Below are positions 21,518-32,091 of a stretch of DNA of 64,000 nucleotides, piece after piece. A program made the position numbers and the translations under genes. The notes under the pieces are model-generated. The model worked only from the letters and a program-made list of their open reading frames with translations. It searched no databases and had not been told where the DNA came from. Positions within the stretch are counted from its first letter, which is position 1, and the number at the start of each line of letters is the position of its first letter. This DNA comes from Mesorhizobium zhangyense (lineage in GTDB: Bacteria; Pseudomonadota; Alphaproteobacteria; Rhizobiales; Rhizobiaceae): assembly GCF_011045115.1 (NCBI RefSeq), contig NZ_JAAKZG010000001.1, forward strand, positions 663,011-727,010, given 5' to 3'.

Positions 21518-22156
21518 ATGGACGCCGTGATCAAGAAATTGATGCCGAAATCAGAATATCTCGACAAGCCGGAGACCAACAGGCCGTCTCAGGCCGAGGT
21601 CGAGGCCGCCGTGCTCACGCTTCTGCGCTGGACCGGCGACAATCCCGACCGCGAGGGTTTGCGCGACACGCCCAAGCGCGTCGCCAAGGCTTTCCGCGAG
21701 ATGTTCAACGGCTATGATATGTGCCCGGCGGAAGAGCTTGGCCGCACTTTCGAGGAAGTGGCCGGCTACGACGATCTCGTCCTGATTAAGGACATCCAGT
21801 TCCATTCGCATTGCGAGCACCACATGGTGCCGATCATCGGCAAGGCCCATGTCGGCTATCTGCCGGATGGCAAGGTCGTCGGCCTATCCAAGATCGCACG
21901 CGTCGTCGATATCTTCGCGCATCGCCTGCAAACGCAGGAAGCGATGACAGCGCAGATTGCCGGCGTCATCCAGGAGGTGCTAAACCCGCGCGGCGTTGCC
22001 GTCATGATCGAAGCCGAGCATATGTGCATGGCCATGCGCGGCATTCGCAAGCAGGGTTCCACCACCCTCACCTCAACCTTCACCGGCGCTTTCAAGGACA
22101 GTCCCGAAGAGCAGGTCCGGTTTGTGACAATGGTGCGGAACGGCGCTTCCTCCTGA
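21518..22156 (+). CDS. folE: GTP cyclohydrolase I
   Basis: FolE converts GTP to 7,8-dihydroneopterin triphosphate, the first step of tetrahydrofolate synthesis. The 212-aa sequence shows [21 protein letters not shown], the zinc and catalytic segment [42 protein letters not shown], and a C-terminal [17 protein letters not shown] with the second zinc-binding Cys. A GGGAG ribosome site precedes the ATG. It is probably cotranscribed with hisI, 43 bases downstream. Confidence 0.97.
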   Translation: MDAVIKKLMPKSEYLDKPETNRPSQAEVEAAVLTLLRWTGDNPDREGLRDTPKRVAKAFREMFNGYDMCPAEELGRTFEEVAGYDDLVLIKDIQFHSHCEHHMVPIIGKAHVGYLPDGKVVGLSKIARVVDIFAHRLQTQEAMTAQIAGVIQEVLNPRGVAVMIEAEHMCMAMRGIRKQGSTTLTSTFTGAFKDSPEEQVRFVTMVRNGASS

Positions 22157-22199
22157 TCAAGATCAGGTGATTGCCGGGTCCGCGAACAAGGAGCCGGCA

Positions 22200-22655
22200 A
22201 TGGCCCCCATCGCATTTGACGTTTCATCGGACAAGAAAACGCTCGAGGAAGGCAAATCCTTCGCGCCGCGCTTCGACGCCAACGGTCTCGTAACGGCCGT
22301 TGTGACGGATGCCCGCGACGGCATGCTGCTCATGGTCGCGCATATGAATGCCGAAGCCCTGTCGCTGACGCTGGAGACCGGTATCGCGCATTACTGGTCG
22401 CGGTCACGCAATGCGCTCTGGAAGAAGGGCGAGACCTCCGGAAACATGCAGCACGTCGCCGAGATCCGTACCGATTGTGATCAGGATGCTGTCTGGCTTC
22501 GCGTAAATGTGTTGGGCCACGATGCAACCTGTCACACCGGCCGGCGTTCGTGTTTTTACAGGACGGTGGCTGCAAAAGACGGAGTTGCCATCCTAAGTGA
22601 TGATGGCAGCAGGCCGCTTTTCGACGTTAAAAAGACATATCCAGACGCCAAGTGA
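22200..22655 (+). CDS. hisI: phosphoribosyl-AMP cyclohydrolase
   Basis: HisI opens the purine ring of phosphoribosyl-AMP, the third step of histidine synthesis. The 151-aa protein is the single-domain form without the HisE pyrophosphohydrolase. Motifs are [35 protein letters not shown], the metal-binding [14 protein letters not shown] and [11 protein letters not shown]. The ATG at 22200 has AAGGAG upstream; a GTG at 22167 lacks support. The folE-hisI order is common in alphaproteobacteria. Confidence 0.96.
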   Translation: MAPIAFDVSSDKKTLEEGKSFAPRFDANGLVTAVVTDARDGMLLMVAHMNAEALSLTLETGIAHYWSRSRNALWKKGETSGNMQHVAEIRTDCDQDAVWLRVNVLGHDATCHTGRRSCFYRTVAAKDGVAILSDDGSRPLFDVKKTYPDAK

Positions 22656-22739
22656 ACCACTTAAACTTGAACCGTCACATAGATTCACCTTTTCGATACG
22701 GCCCATGCCTATCATCGGGGTGGGACATGGGAGATTTCG

Positions 22740-23711
22740 ATGCTCGAGTGGGCGTCACTACGCAATAGAGCCGACGTGCGGGAAGCCAACGGCCCCGCTT
22801 CGTCCGGCGGCATACAGGAACCGCAGCCCCAGAAAAAATCCGGCATCTCGCTGGCACTCGGTGGTGGAGCCGCGCGTGGCTGGGCGCATATCGGTGTGCT
22901 GCGGGCACTTGATGAAGCCGGCATAGAAATCGACATGATCGCCGGCACCTCGATCGGCGCGCTGGTCGGGGGCTGTTATCTCGCCGGCAAGCTCGACGAA
23001 CTGGAAGATTTCGCCCGCAGCCTGACAAGGCGCCGCTTCTTCGGCCTGCTCGATCTTCATCTCGGCGGCAGTGGCCTTTTCGGTGGCATGAAGCTGACCG
23101 CGCGGATGCAGGAGCACATGTCCGGCCTGCGCTTCGAGGATCTGCCAAAACCTTTCGTCTGCGTCGCCGCGGAAATCAGCACCGGCCATGAAATCTGGCT
23201 GTCGAACGGCTCGCTCATCACGGCCATGCGTGCTTCCTACGCGCTGCCGGCCGTTTTCGAACCGGTCGTCGCCAACAAGCGCATCCTCGTCGATGGCGCG
23301 CTGGTCAATCCGGTTCCGGTTTCCGTCTGCCGCGCCTACGAGCAGCCGCTCGTCGTTGCGGTCAATCTGCACTACGATCTTTATGGCCGCGCCGCCGTGA
23401 TCAAGCATAACGCCGGCGAACTGGTGATCGAAAAGGACGCGCCCGCCGCAGGCCGCAAGGACACGCAAGCGCGCGCAAAGGAAACCCGCCTCGGCATCAC
23501 CGGTGTCATGGTCGAGGCCTTCAACATCATCCAGGACCGCATCTCACGCGCGCGTTTGGCGGGCGACCCGCCGGATATGTCGATCCAACCTAAACTCGGC
23601 CATATCGGCCTGTCGGAATTCCACCGCGCCGACGAAGCGATCCGCCTCGGCTACGAGGCAACGAAGGCGCATATCACCGAGCTTGAGCGGCTGCAGGCGG
23701 TTCTTGTCTAA
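22740..23711 (+). CDS. patatin-like phospholipase family protein (RssA-like)
   Basis: This 323-aa serine acyl hydrolase of the patatin fold has an oxyanion loop GGGAARGWAHIGVLRAL, the nucleophile elbow IAGTSIGALVGG (Ser in GTSIG) and a dyad Asp in ILVDGALVNPVPV. A GGGAGA ribosome site supports the ATG. The N-terminal 30 residues are polar and unlike a signal peptide, so it is probably cytosolic or peripheral. Relatives hydrolyse phospholipids or lysophospholipids. Its stop directly abuts the end of recJ on the other strand. Confidence 0.9.
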   Translation: MLEWASLRNRADVREANGPASSGGIQEPQPQKKSGISLALGGGAARGWAHIGVLRALDEAGIEIDMIAGTSIGALVGGCYLAGKLDELEDFARSLTRRRFFGLLDLHLGGSGLFGGMKLTARMQEHMSGLRFEDLPKPFVCVAAEISTGHEIWLSNGSLITAMRASYALPAVFEPVVANKRILVDGALVNPVPVSVCRAYEQPLVVAVNLHYDLYGRAAVIKHNAGELVIEKDAPAAGRKDTQARAKETRLGITGVMVEAFNIIQDRISRARLAGDPPDMSIQPKLGHIGLSEFHRADEAIRLGYEATKAHITELERLQAVLV

Positions 23712-25496
23712 TCAGGCCGGTGCTGCATCTATGATGCGGAATTGCGCGGTCCTGTTGCCGTTCCAGTAGTTCGAAGACAAAGACCCAGCGACATGCACCG
23801 TCGCGCCGCGGCTCTTGAACAAGAAATCTCCCAAAGCCGTATCGAGGGCGCGAAAGGCGATCGCCTGGATGCGCCCGCCGCCATCCGAGCGAAGATCGAC
23901 CCTGATGTGGGAAGAACCGACCAGCCGGGCATCGACGATCTTGTGGCGCGGCAGCACGAAGACCGGCGCGACATGGCCGGCACCGAACGGGCCGGCCTTT
24001 TCCAGCGTGTCGAGCAGCGTGGTCGTGGCGCCGTCCGCGGCCAGTGCCGCATCGATTGGCAGGCTTTCCTCGCCTTGCAGGCGAAACACATCGGCTGCCG
24101 CGCGTTCCTCGAAAAAGGCACGCAGCGCGCCGAGCTTTTCGCGCTCGACGGTGATGCCAGCCGCCATGGCGTGACCGCCGCCCTTGACGATCAGCCCGCG
24201 ATCGGCTGCCTCGCGCACAAGTTTTCCGAGATCGAAACCCGAGACAGAGCGTCCTGAGCCAGTGCCCAATCCATTGGGGTTGAAGGCAATGGCGAAGGCG
24301 GGGCGACGCGCATGGTCTTTCAATCGCGAGGCGAGCAGCCCGACGATGCCGGGATGCCATTTCGGGCCAGCCGTCACGATCACAGCGGGACCGGTGCCGC
24401 CGGCGAGTTCGGCGTCGGCCTCGGCGCGGGCCTCGGAAAGCATCTCCTGCTCCATTGCCTGCCGTTCCTGGTTCAGCCGGTCCAGCGTTTCGGCGATCGT
24501 TCCCGCCTCGACCGGATCGTCCGTCGCCAGAAGCCGGCTGCCGAGTGCCGCGTCTCCGATGCGCCCGCCGGCATTGATACGCGGGCCGATGAGGAAGGCC
24601 AGATGAAAGGTGCTGATCGGTTCGCCAATGCGTGACACGCGCGCAAGCGCTGAGATGCCGACGTTCTTCTGCTGCCGGATAGCGAGCAGCCCCTTGACCA
24701 CGAAAGCACGATTGACACCGGTCAGCGGCACCACATCGCAGACAGTCGCCAGCGCCACCAGGTCGAGCATCGACAGCAGATCAGGCGGAGGAGTGTCGAG
24801 ATTCCTGCTGCGCAAAACCTTTGCCGTCTGAACAAGCGCAAGAAACACCACGCCGGCTGCGCAGAGATGTCCCTGCCCGGAAAGATCGTCGTCGCGGTTC
24901 GGATTGACGATGGCGCGCGCCACCGGCAACGGCCCGCCGACCTGATGGTGGTCGAGGACCACGACATCGGCACCGACCTCGCGCGCAGCATCGATTGAGG
25001 CTGCACTGTTGGTGCCGCAATCCACCGTGACGATCAGCCGTGCGCCACGCGACACGAGTTCGCGCATCGCCTCAGGATTCGGGCCATAACCCTCGTAAAT
25101 CCTGTCGGGAATATAGATTTCGGCCTCGATGCCGTAATGGGCAAGAAACCGCTTCAGAAGCGCCGACGTCGCGGCTCCGTCGACATCATAGTCGCCGAAG
25201 ATCGCGACCTTCTCGCGCCGCACGACGGCGTCGGCGATGCGTTCGGCCGCTGCTTCCATGTCGGTCAGCGAAGCTGGATCAGGCAGAAGATCGCGGATCG
25301 TCGGGTCGAGAAAACGCTCGGTATCCTCGGCAAGAACCCCGCGACCGGCGAGCACGCGCGCCACAATGTCGGGCACGCCGTGGCCCTGCGCGATGGCAAG
25401 GGCTGTCATCTCCTGGCGTTCGCTCAGCCGATGTTCCCAGGCAAGCCCGGTCGCGGAGCGCTTTACGCCCAGAAAATACCGCTTTTCGGCTGTCAT
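23712..25496 (-). CDS. recJ: single-stranded-DNA-specific exonuclease RecJ
   Basis: RecJ is the 5'-to-3' exonuclease of RecF recombination and mismatch repair. The 594-aa protein has the DHH phosphoesterase motifs IFGDYDVDGAATSALL, VTVDCGTN and VVLDHHQVGGPLP, and the DHHA1 motifs GPRINAGGRIGDAALGSRLL and VKGGGHAMAAGITVE. A C-terminal OB-like domain completes it. It is the last gene of the minus-strand cluster aminotransferase - hom - glpX - recJ that is conserved in rhizobia. An 88-base gap separates it from glpX. Confidence 0.96.
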   Translation of the reverse strand: MTAEKRYFLGVKRSATGLAWEHRLSERQEMTALAIAQGHGVPDIVARVLAGRGVLAEDTERFLDPTIRDLLPDPASLTDMEAAAERIADAVVRREKVAIFGDYDVDGAATSALLKRFLAHYGIEAEIYIPDRIYEGYGPNPEAMRELVSRGARLIVTVDCGTNSAASIDAAREVGADVVVLDHHQVGGPLPVARAIVNPNRDDDLSGQGHLCAAGVVFLALVQTAKVLRSRNLDTPPPDLLSMLDLVALATVCDVVPLTGVNRAFVVKGLLAIRQQKNVGISALARVSRIGEPISTFHLAFLIGPRINAGGRIGDAALGSRLLATDDPVEAGTIAETLDRLNQERQAMEQEMLSEARAEADAELAGGTGPAVIVTAGPKWHPGIVGLLASRLKDHARRPAFAIAFNPNGLGTGSGRSVSGFDLGKLVREAADRGLIVKGGGHAMAAGITVEREKLGALRAFFEERAAADVFRLQGEESLPIDAALAADGATTTLLDTLEKAGPFGAGHVAPVFVLPRHKIVDARLVGSSHIRVDLRSDGGGRIQAIAFRALDTALGDFLFKSRGATVHVAGSLSSNYWNGNRTAQFRIIDAAPA

Positions 25497-25584
25497 GCGC
25501 CGCCCAGTTCTTCACCCATGGCCGCACGATAGGCGTTCATGGGTGAATGCCCAAGGGCAGCACGGCAATGTCGGGCCACAGTCC

Positions 25585-26562
25585 TCAGAATTTATCGAGG
25601 TCCTGATGGCGTGCCTTGATCTCACGCACGGTCTTCGACGAGGAACGCAGCACGATCGTGTCGGTGGTGATCGAGTTGCGGCCGAATTTCACGCCGGCAA
25701 GCATATTGCCGTCGGTGACGCCGGTGGCAGCGAAAAGCACGTCGCCGCGTGCCATTTCTTCGATGCGATAGACCTTATCGGGGTCCGAAATGCCCATCTT
25801 GGCAGCGCGCGCCACCTTTTCCGGCGTGTCGAGCATCAGACGGCCCTGCATCTGGCCGCCGGTGCAGCGCAATGCCGCCGCAGCCAGTACGCCTTCCGGC
25901 GCACCGCCGGTGCCGAGATAGATGTCGATGCCGGTCTCGTCCGGGTCTGTGGTGTGGATGACGCCGGCAACGTCGCCGTCGCCGATCAGGCGGATGGCCG
26001 CACCGGTGTTGCGCACGGCTTCGATCAGCTTGGCATGGCGCGGGCGGTCGAGAATGCAGGCGGTGACTTCCGAAACCGGGACGCCCTTGGCCTTGGCCAC
26101 GCTCCTGATGTTTTCCTCGGGAGTCGCATCAATGTCGATGACGCCATCGGGATAGCCGGGTCCGACGGCGATCTTGTCCATATAGACGTCTGGCGCGAAC
26201 AGCAGGCTGCCCTTCTCGGCGATGGCGATGACTGCCAGCGCATTGGGCAGGTTCTTGGCGCAGATGGTCGTGCCTTCCAGCGGGTCGAGCGCGATATCGA
26301 CCTCCGGGCCGTCGCCGGAGCCGACTTCCTCGCCGATATAGAGCATGGGGGCTTCGTCGCGCTCTCCCTCGCCGATGACGACGGTGCCCTTGATGGCAAG
26401 CCGGTTCAACTCCGCACGCATGGCATCGACCGCGACCTGGTCGGCGGCCATCTCGTCGCCCCTGCCCCGAAGCCGTGCTGCCGCCACTGCGGCGCGCTCC
26501 GTTACGCGAACGAGTTCCATGGTGAGGATCCGGTCGAGACCGGCGACAACGCTTTTCGCCAT
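25585..26562 (-). CDS. glpX: class II fructose-1,6-bisphosphatase
   Basis: GlpX hydrolyses fructose 1,6-bisphosphate to fructose 6-phosphate in gluconeogenesis. The 325-aa sequence carries GRGDEMAADQVAVDAMR, VVIGEGERDEAPMLYIGE, the metal-binding DPLEGTT, LPNALAVIAIAEKGSL, and GTGGAPEGVLAAAALRC with GGQMQGRL, all diagnostic of the type II family. A GGGAATA element precedes the ATG. It lies between hom and recJ on the same strand, but 330 bases separate it from hom, so it may have its own promoter. Confidence 0.96.
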   Translation of the reverse strand: MAKSVVAGLDRILTMELVRVTERAAVAAARLRGRGDEMAADQVAVDAMRAELNRLAIKGTVVIGEGERDEAPMLYIGEEVGSGDGPEVDIALDPLEGTTICAKNLPNALAVIAIAEKGSLLFAPDVYMDKIAVGPGYPDGVIDIDATPEENIRSVAKAKGVPVSEVTACILDRPRHAKLIEAVRNTGAAIRLIGDGDVAGVIHTTDPDETGIDIYLGTGGAPEGVLAAAALRCTGGQMQGRLMLDTPEKVARAAKMGISDPDKVYRIEEMARGDVLFAATGVTDGNMLAGVKFGRNSITTDTIVLRSSSKTVREIKARHQDLDKF

Positions 26563-26699
26563 AGTTTGAGTATTCCCGTGTTCTTGATCTTGAAACGCCC
26601 GGGACCGGGCAGCCGGCCCCTTGTGTCAAAGTGAAATGACAAGGGCAAGACCTGTTGGCACCGTTCTTGCCGAACGGGGAAACATCAATCGATTAAGGT

Positions 26700-26880
26700 T
26701 GGCTCGCGCAACGTAGAGCCTGTCTGATAACTCGCTCTGAGTCGAATGGCGTGGTTTTCGGGGTCGCCACAGGCGACGAGCGGAGCGTACTTAAAGTACG
26801 TGAGCCCGCGTCCGAATTGACGCGCGGCGCTCTGGAAAAGCGCAGAAAACTGCGTCAGTCGGCCGGCAGAGTAGAGTTAG
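26700..26880. repeat. intergenic segment with two adjacent palindromes, possible dispersed repeat
   Basis: The 330-base gap between glpX and hom contains GTCGCC-ACA-GGCGAC (26763-26777) followed by CGTACTT-A-AAGTACG (26786-26800), both perfect. No credible gene is present here. Closely spaced dyads of this kind are typical of REP-like or palindromic intergenic elements in rhizobial genomes. Copy number cannot be judged from one window, where I saw no second copy. Confidence 0.4.
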
Positions 26881-26891
26881 CGGGCGGGCTC

Positions 26892-28205
<1,314 letters not shown>

Positions 28206-28255
28206 GATAGCGGCGCCCCTCTTCTCGGTCATTCAGGATGGTTGGCAGCGACGGC

Positions 28256-29473
28256 TCAGCGATGCGCCGTCAGCGGCACCACATTGTTGGGCTGCTTGGC
28301 GGTGGTCGCCAGAAAGCGCTTGATGTTACGGGCGGCCTGACGAATGCGATGCTCGTTTTCGACCAGTGCAAGACGCACATAATCGTCGCCATGCTCGCCG
28401 AAGCCGACGCCGGGCGCTACCGCCACGTCGGCATGCTCGATGAGCAGCTTGGAGAACTCGAGCGAACCGAGTTGCTTGAACTGCTCCGGGATCGGCGCCC
28501 AGGCAAACATCGTCGCAGCCGGCGCCGGAATTTCCCAGCCGGCGCGGCCAAAGGCATCAACCATGACGTCGCGGCGCTTGTGATAGACCTCGCGCACCTC
28601 GGCGATGTCGGCACCGTCGCCATTGAGCGCGGAGGTTGCCGCGACCTGGATCGGCGTGAAGGCGCCATAGTCGAGATAGGATTTGACGCGCGTCAGTGCC
28701 GAGATCAGCCGCTCATTGCCGACGGCAAAGCCCATGCGCCAGCCGGGCATCGAGAATGTCTTCGACATCGACGTGAACTCGACGGTGACGTCCATCGCAC
28801 CCGGTACCTGCAGCACCGAAGGCGGCGGATTGCCGTCGAAGTAGATTTCGGAATAGGCCAGATCCGACAGGATGATGATGTCGTTCTTCTTCGCGAAGGC
28901 CACCACGTCCTTGTAGAAGTCGAGGGTAGCGACATGGGCCGTCGGGTTCGACGGGTAGTTGAGGATCAACGCCAGCGGCTTCGGGATCGAATGGCGCACG
29001 CCGCGCTCAAGCGCCGGGATGAAGCTGTCGTCCGGCTTGGCCTGCAGCGAGCGGATGACGCCGCCCGACATGATGAAGCCGAAGGCATGGATCGGATAGG
29101 TCGGATCCGGGCAGAGCACGACATCGCCAGGTGCTGTAATCGCCTGCGCCATGTTGGCGAAGCCTTCCTTGGAGCCCAGCGTGGCAACGACCTGGGTGTC
29201 CGGATTCAGCTTCACGCCGAAACGGCGGGCATAATAGTTGGCCTGGGCGCGGCGCAGGCCAGGAATGCCGCGCGAGGAAGAATAGCGGTGGGTGCGCGGA
29301 TCGCGCACCACTTCGCACAGCTTGTCGACGATGGCCGTCGGCGTGGGCAGGTCGGGATTGCCCATGCCGAGATCGATGATGTCGGCGCCGCGCGACCGGG
29401 CGCTGGCCTTCAGCCGGTTGACCTGCTCGAAGACATAAGGCGGAAGCCGGCGAATCTTGTGAAACTCTTCCAT
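28256..29473 (-). CDS. alaC: class I aminotransferase, probable alanine transaminase
   Basis: This 405-aa PLP enzyme is fold type I. Motifs are DLGMGNPDLPTP, YSSSRGIPGLRRA, GSKEGFANMAQA, LNYPSNPTAHVA, and the PLP lysine in SMSKTFSMPGWRMGFAVGN. Rhizobial orthologues upstream of hom are named alanine transaminase or LL-diaminopimelate aminotransferase-like; the sequence alone does not settle the substrate. The ATG at 29473 gives the standard MEEFHKIRRLPPYVFEQVN start; the frame opens further up to 29527. It is cotranscribed with hom and divergent from phaC across the small lipoprotein gene. Confidence 0.88.
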   Translation of the reverse strand: MEEFHKIRRLPPYVFEQVNRLKASARSRGADIIDLGMGNPDLPTPTAIVDKLCEVVRDPRTHRYSSSRGIPGLRRAQANYYARRFGVKLNPDTQVVATLGSKEGFANMAQAITAPGDVVLCPDPTYPIHAFGFIMSGGVIRSLQAKPDDSFIPALERGVRHSIPKPLALILNYPSNPTAHVATLDFYKDVVAFAKKNDIIILSDLAYSEIYFDGNPPPSVLQVPGAMDVTVEFTSMSKTFSMPGWRMGFAVGNERLISALTRVKSYLDYGAFTPIQVAATSALNGDGADIAEVREVYHKRRDVMVDAFGRAGWEIPAPAATMFAWAPIPEQFKQLGSLEFSKLLIEHADVAVAPGVGFGEHGDDYVRLALVENEHRIRQAARNIKRFLATTAKQPNNVVPLTAHR

Positions 29474-29543
29474 GACAAATCCAAGCAAATGGCCATCAAA
29501 TCGTGACGCGCGTATATACCCAATCACAGGGCGGGTCGAGGTA

Positions 29544-29924
29544 TCAGTTACCTTCGATCTCGGCCAGTGTTTCGGCTGCGTGCGTGGCGGCTATCTTCTT
29601 CAGCCGAGGCTGGTCGTTGGGCACGCTGCCGGTGCCGGCGGCCGCCTGCGAGCCTTGCGCCGACTTCAGCTCGGAAAACTTCGCCGTCTTCTGGTCCGGC
29701 GTGAACTGCTGGTTCGCGGCCTTGGGCGGAATGTTCAGGTTTGGAAACGTGCCGGTATTGTTGGCCTGACCGGAGGAAAGGCCCGAAGGCTTTGCCGTCG
29801 AGACCGGGACGCCGTCGTTCACGCTGGTGCAGGCCGAAAGCTGCGATGCCGCCAGCGCGATGCCGGCGCCCGCAAGCGCCACCCGCAACCCGGAAAAAAA
29901 GCCGCCGCGATCAAGCTCTGTCAT
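29544..29924 (-). CDS. small lipoprotein of unknown function
   Basis: This 126-aa protein has an N-terminal hydrophobic signal and lipobox (LAASQLSACTS, Cys near residue 32), so it should be lipidated. The rest is low-complexity, rich in Ala, Ser, Asn, Gln and Pro, and probably unstructured. AGAGGAAA precedes the ATG. It lies upstream of the aminotransferase gene on the same strand, with 70 bases between. I do not recognise a family; the coding call rests on the lipobox, ribosome site and codon bias. Confidence 0.7.
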   Translation of the reverse strand: MTELDRGGFFSGLRVALAGAGIALAASQLSACTSVNDGVPVSTAKPSGLSSGQANNTGTFPNLNIPPKAANQQFTPDQKTAKFSELKSAQGSQAAAGTGSVPNDQPRLKKIAATHAAETLAEIEGN

Positions 29925-30032
29925 ATTATTTCCTCTGCGACCCTATTACACGATGAAGGGCCGTTGTTGGACCTCTTTCGACGTCCCATGATAACATGTC
30001 AAGAATACGCATAGGGAGGATGTGCCCGAACC

Positions 30033-31871
30033 ATGTCGAAGACAGCCGATTCTGGCAAGACAGACGCCAATCCGACACCCTCCGTCGAGCAATATCTCGT
30101 CAAGGACCCGGAACGCTTCGCGCTGAATCTCGCCCGGATGGTCGAGCAGGCGGGCAAGGCTGCCTCGGCATGGGCCGAGCCGCGCGAAAAAGGCGAGGTT
30201 CGCGACAGCGTGGCCGAGCCGATGGCCGACATGGTCAAGACCTTCTCCAAGCTCACCGAATACTGGCTTTCCGACCCGTCACGCGCGCTTGAAGCGCAGA
30301 CGCGGCTGTTTTCGGGTTACATGAACGTCTGGTCAAACGCGATCCAGCGCGCTGGCGCTGGCGCCGGTGAACGCGCAGAGGAAGGCATCAAGCCGGAAAA
30401 GGGCGACAAGCGCTTCCAGGACCCGGAATGGGCCAAGAACGCGTTCTTCGACTTCCTCAAGCAGACCTATCTCGTCACATCGCGCTGGGCGAACGATCTT
30501 GTCGAGCACGCCGACGGGCTGGACGAGCACACCCGCCACAAGGCCAGCTTCTACGTAAAGCAGGTTTCCAACGCGATCTCGCCGTCGAACTTCATCCTCA
30601 CCAATCCGGAGCTTTTCCGCGAGACGGTGATGAGCAATGGCGAAAATCTCGTCCGCGGCATGAAGATGCTGGCCGAGGACATCGTCGCCGGCAAGGGCGA
30701 CCTGAAGCTCCGGCAGGCCGACTATTCGCAGTTCGAGATCGGCCGCAACATGGCGATGACGCCGGGCAAGGTTGTCGGGCGCAGCGATGTCGCCGAGATC
30801 ATCCAATATGAACCGGCAACCGAAAAGGTGCTGAAACGGCCGCTGCTGATCTGCCCGCCATGGATCAACAAATTCTACATACTCGACCTCAACCCGCAGA
30901 AATCCTTCATCCGCTGGGCCGTCGAGCAGGGCCATACTGTCTTCGTCATCTCCTGGATCAACCCGGACGAACGCCACGGCCTTAAGGGCTGGGAAGCCTA
31001 TATTCGCGAAGGCCTGCAATATGGGCTCGATACGATTGAAGCCGCCACCGGCGAAAAAGAGGTCAATGCGATCGGCTACTGCGTCGGCGGAACCCTGCTG
31101 GCAGCGGCACTCGCTTTGCTCGCCCAGGAGGGTGACAACCGAATCCAGTCGGTCACCTTCTTCACCACCCAGGTCGATTTCACTTTTGCCGGCGATCTCA
31201 AGGTGTTTGTCGACGAAGACCAGATCGCCGCGCTCGAGCGCTCGATGAACGGCAAGGGCTATCTCGACGGCACGAAGATGGCGACGGCCTTCAACATGCT
31301 GCGCTCCGGCGACCTGATCTGGCCCTATGTCGTCAACAATTACATGCGCGGCAAGGATCCCCTGCCCTTCGACCTGCTCTACTGGAACGCCGATTCGACC
31401 CGCATGGCGGCAGCCAATCATTCGTTCTATTTGCGCAACTGCTATCTGGAAAACAACCTGTCGCAGGGCCGCACGGAACTCGCCGGCCGCACCATCTCGC
31501 TGGGCGACATAACGATTCCCGTCTACAATCTCGCGTCGCGCGAAGATCATATCGCACCCGCACTTTCTGTCTTTCTCGGCTGTCAATATTTCGGCGGGCC
31601 GGTTGACTATGTGATGGCCGGATCGGGCCATATCGCCGGCGTCGTCAACCCGCCTGCCGCCAACAAATACCAATACTGGACGGGCGGAAAGCCGGCCGGA
31701 AAATTCGACCAGTGGATCGAGAAAGCCATGGAAAACCAGGGTTCCTGGTGGCCGCATTGGCAAAACTGGGTCACCGAGAAAAACCCTGCACAGGTGCCGG
31801 CAAGAATACCCGGCGAACACACTAAGACTCTCGGCGACGCGCCGGGCAGCTATGTGAAGGTGCGTGTGTAA
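30033..31871 (+). CDS. phaC: class I poly(3-hydroxyalkanoate) synthase
   Basis: PhaC polymerises (R)-3-hydroxyacyl-CoA into storage polyester at the granule surface. The 612-aa protein has the N-terminal PhaC domain (residues about 90-270, with [17 protein letters not shown]) and the alpha/beta-hydrolase core. The lipase-box variant GYCVGGT carries the nucleophile Cys at C350. The catalytic Asp is in [12 protein letters not shown] and the His in [18 protein letters not shown] motif lies 13 bases before the ATG. It is divergent from the lipoprotein-aminotransferase-hom group, as in other rhizobia. No phasin or phaR gene is in the window. Confidence 0.97.
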   Translation: MSKTADSGKTDANPTPSVEQYLVKDPERFALNLARMVEQAGKAASAWAEPREKGEVRDSVAEPMADMVKTFSKLTEYWLSDPSRALEAQTRLFSGYMNVWSNAIQRAGAGAGERAEEGIKPEKGDKRFQDPEWAKNAFFDFLKQTYLVTSRWANDLVEHADGLDEHTRHKASFYVKQVSNAISPSNFILTNPELFRETVMSNGENLVRGMKMLAEDIVAGKGDLKLRQADYSQFEIGRNMAMTPGKVVGRSDVAEIIQYEPATEKVLKRPLLICPPWINKFYILDLNPQKSFIRWAVEQGHTVFVISWINPDERHGLKGWEAYIREGLQYGLDTIEAATGEKEVNAIGYCVGGTLLAAALALLAQEGDNRIQSVTFFTTQVDFTFAGDLKVFVDEDQIAALERSMNGKGYLDGTKMATAFNMLRSGDLIWPYVVNNYMRGKDPLPFDLLYWNADSTRMAAANHSFYLRNCYLENNLSQGRTELAGRTISLGDITIPVYNLASREDHIAPALSVFLGCQYFGGPVDYVMAGSGHIAGVVNPPAANKYQYWTGGKPAGKFDQWIEKAMENQGSWWPHWQNWVTEKNPAQVPARIPGEHTKTLGDAPGSYVKVRV

Positions 31872-32091
31872 CACACTGTAATGTGCGGTGAGTTGACCTC
31901 TTGGTCAAAGCGAGCGAAATGGTGGCCCGGCAAACTTGCTCCTGCCATTTTCGAATTTGATTCCGCATCGGCGGACAATTCGCCAGATCGCAAGGTTCAG
32001 GCATGCCGTCGGAGGCAGAATCGTTTCGGTTTTGATTTTTTGAGTGCCGCCGCCTGAAAAGGCGCGGCTGAGAAGGCAGAAGGGGACGGGC

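Noticed and set aside
30333..31874. 513-codon antisense frame across phaC
   Set aside because: Shadow of phaC codon bias; no motif or start signal.
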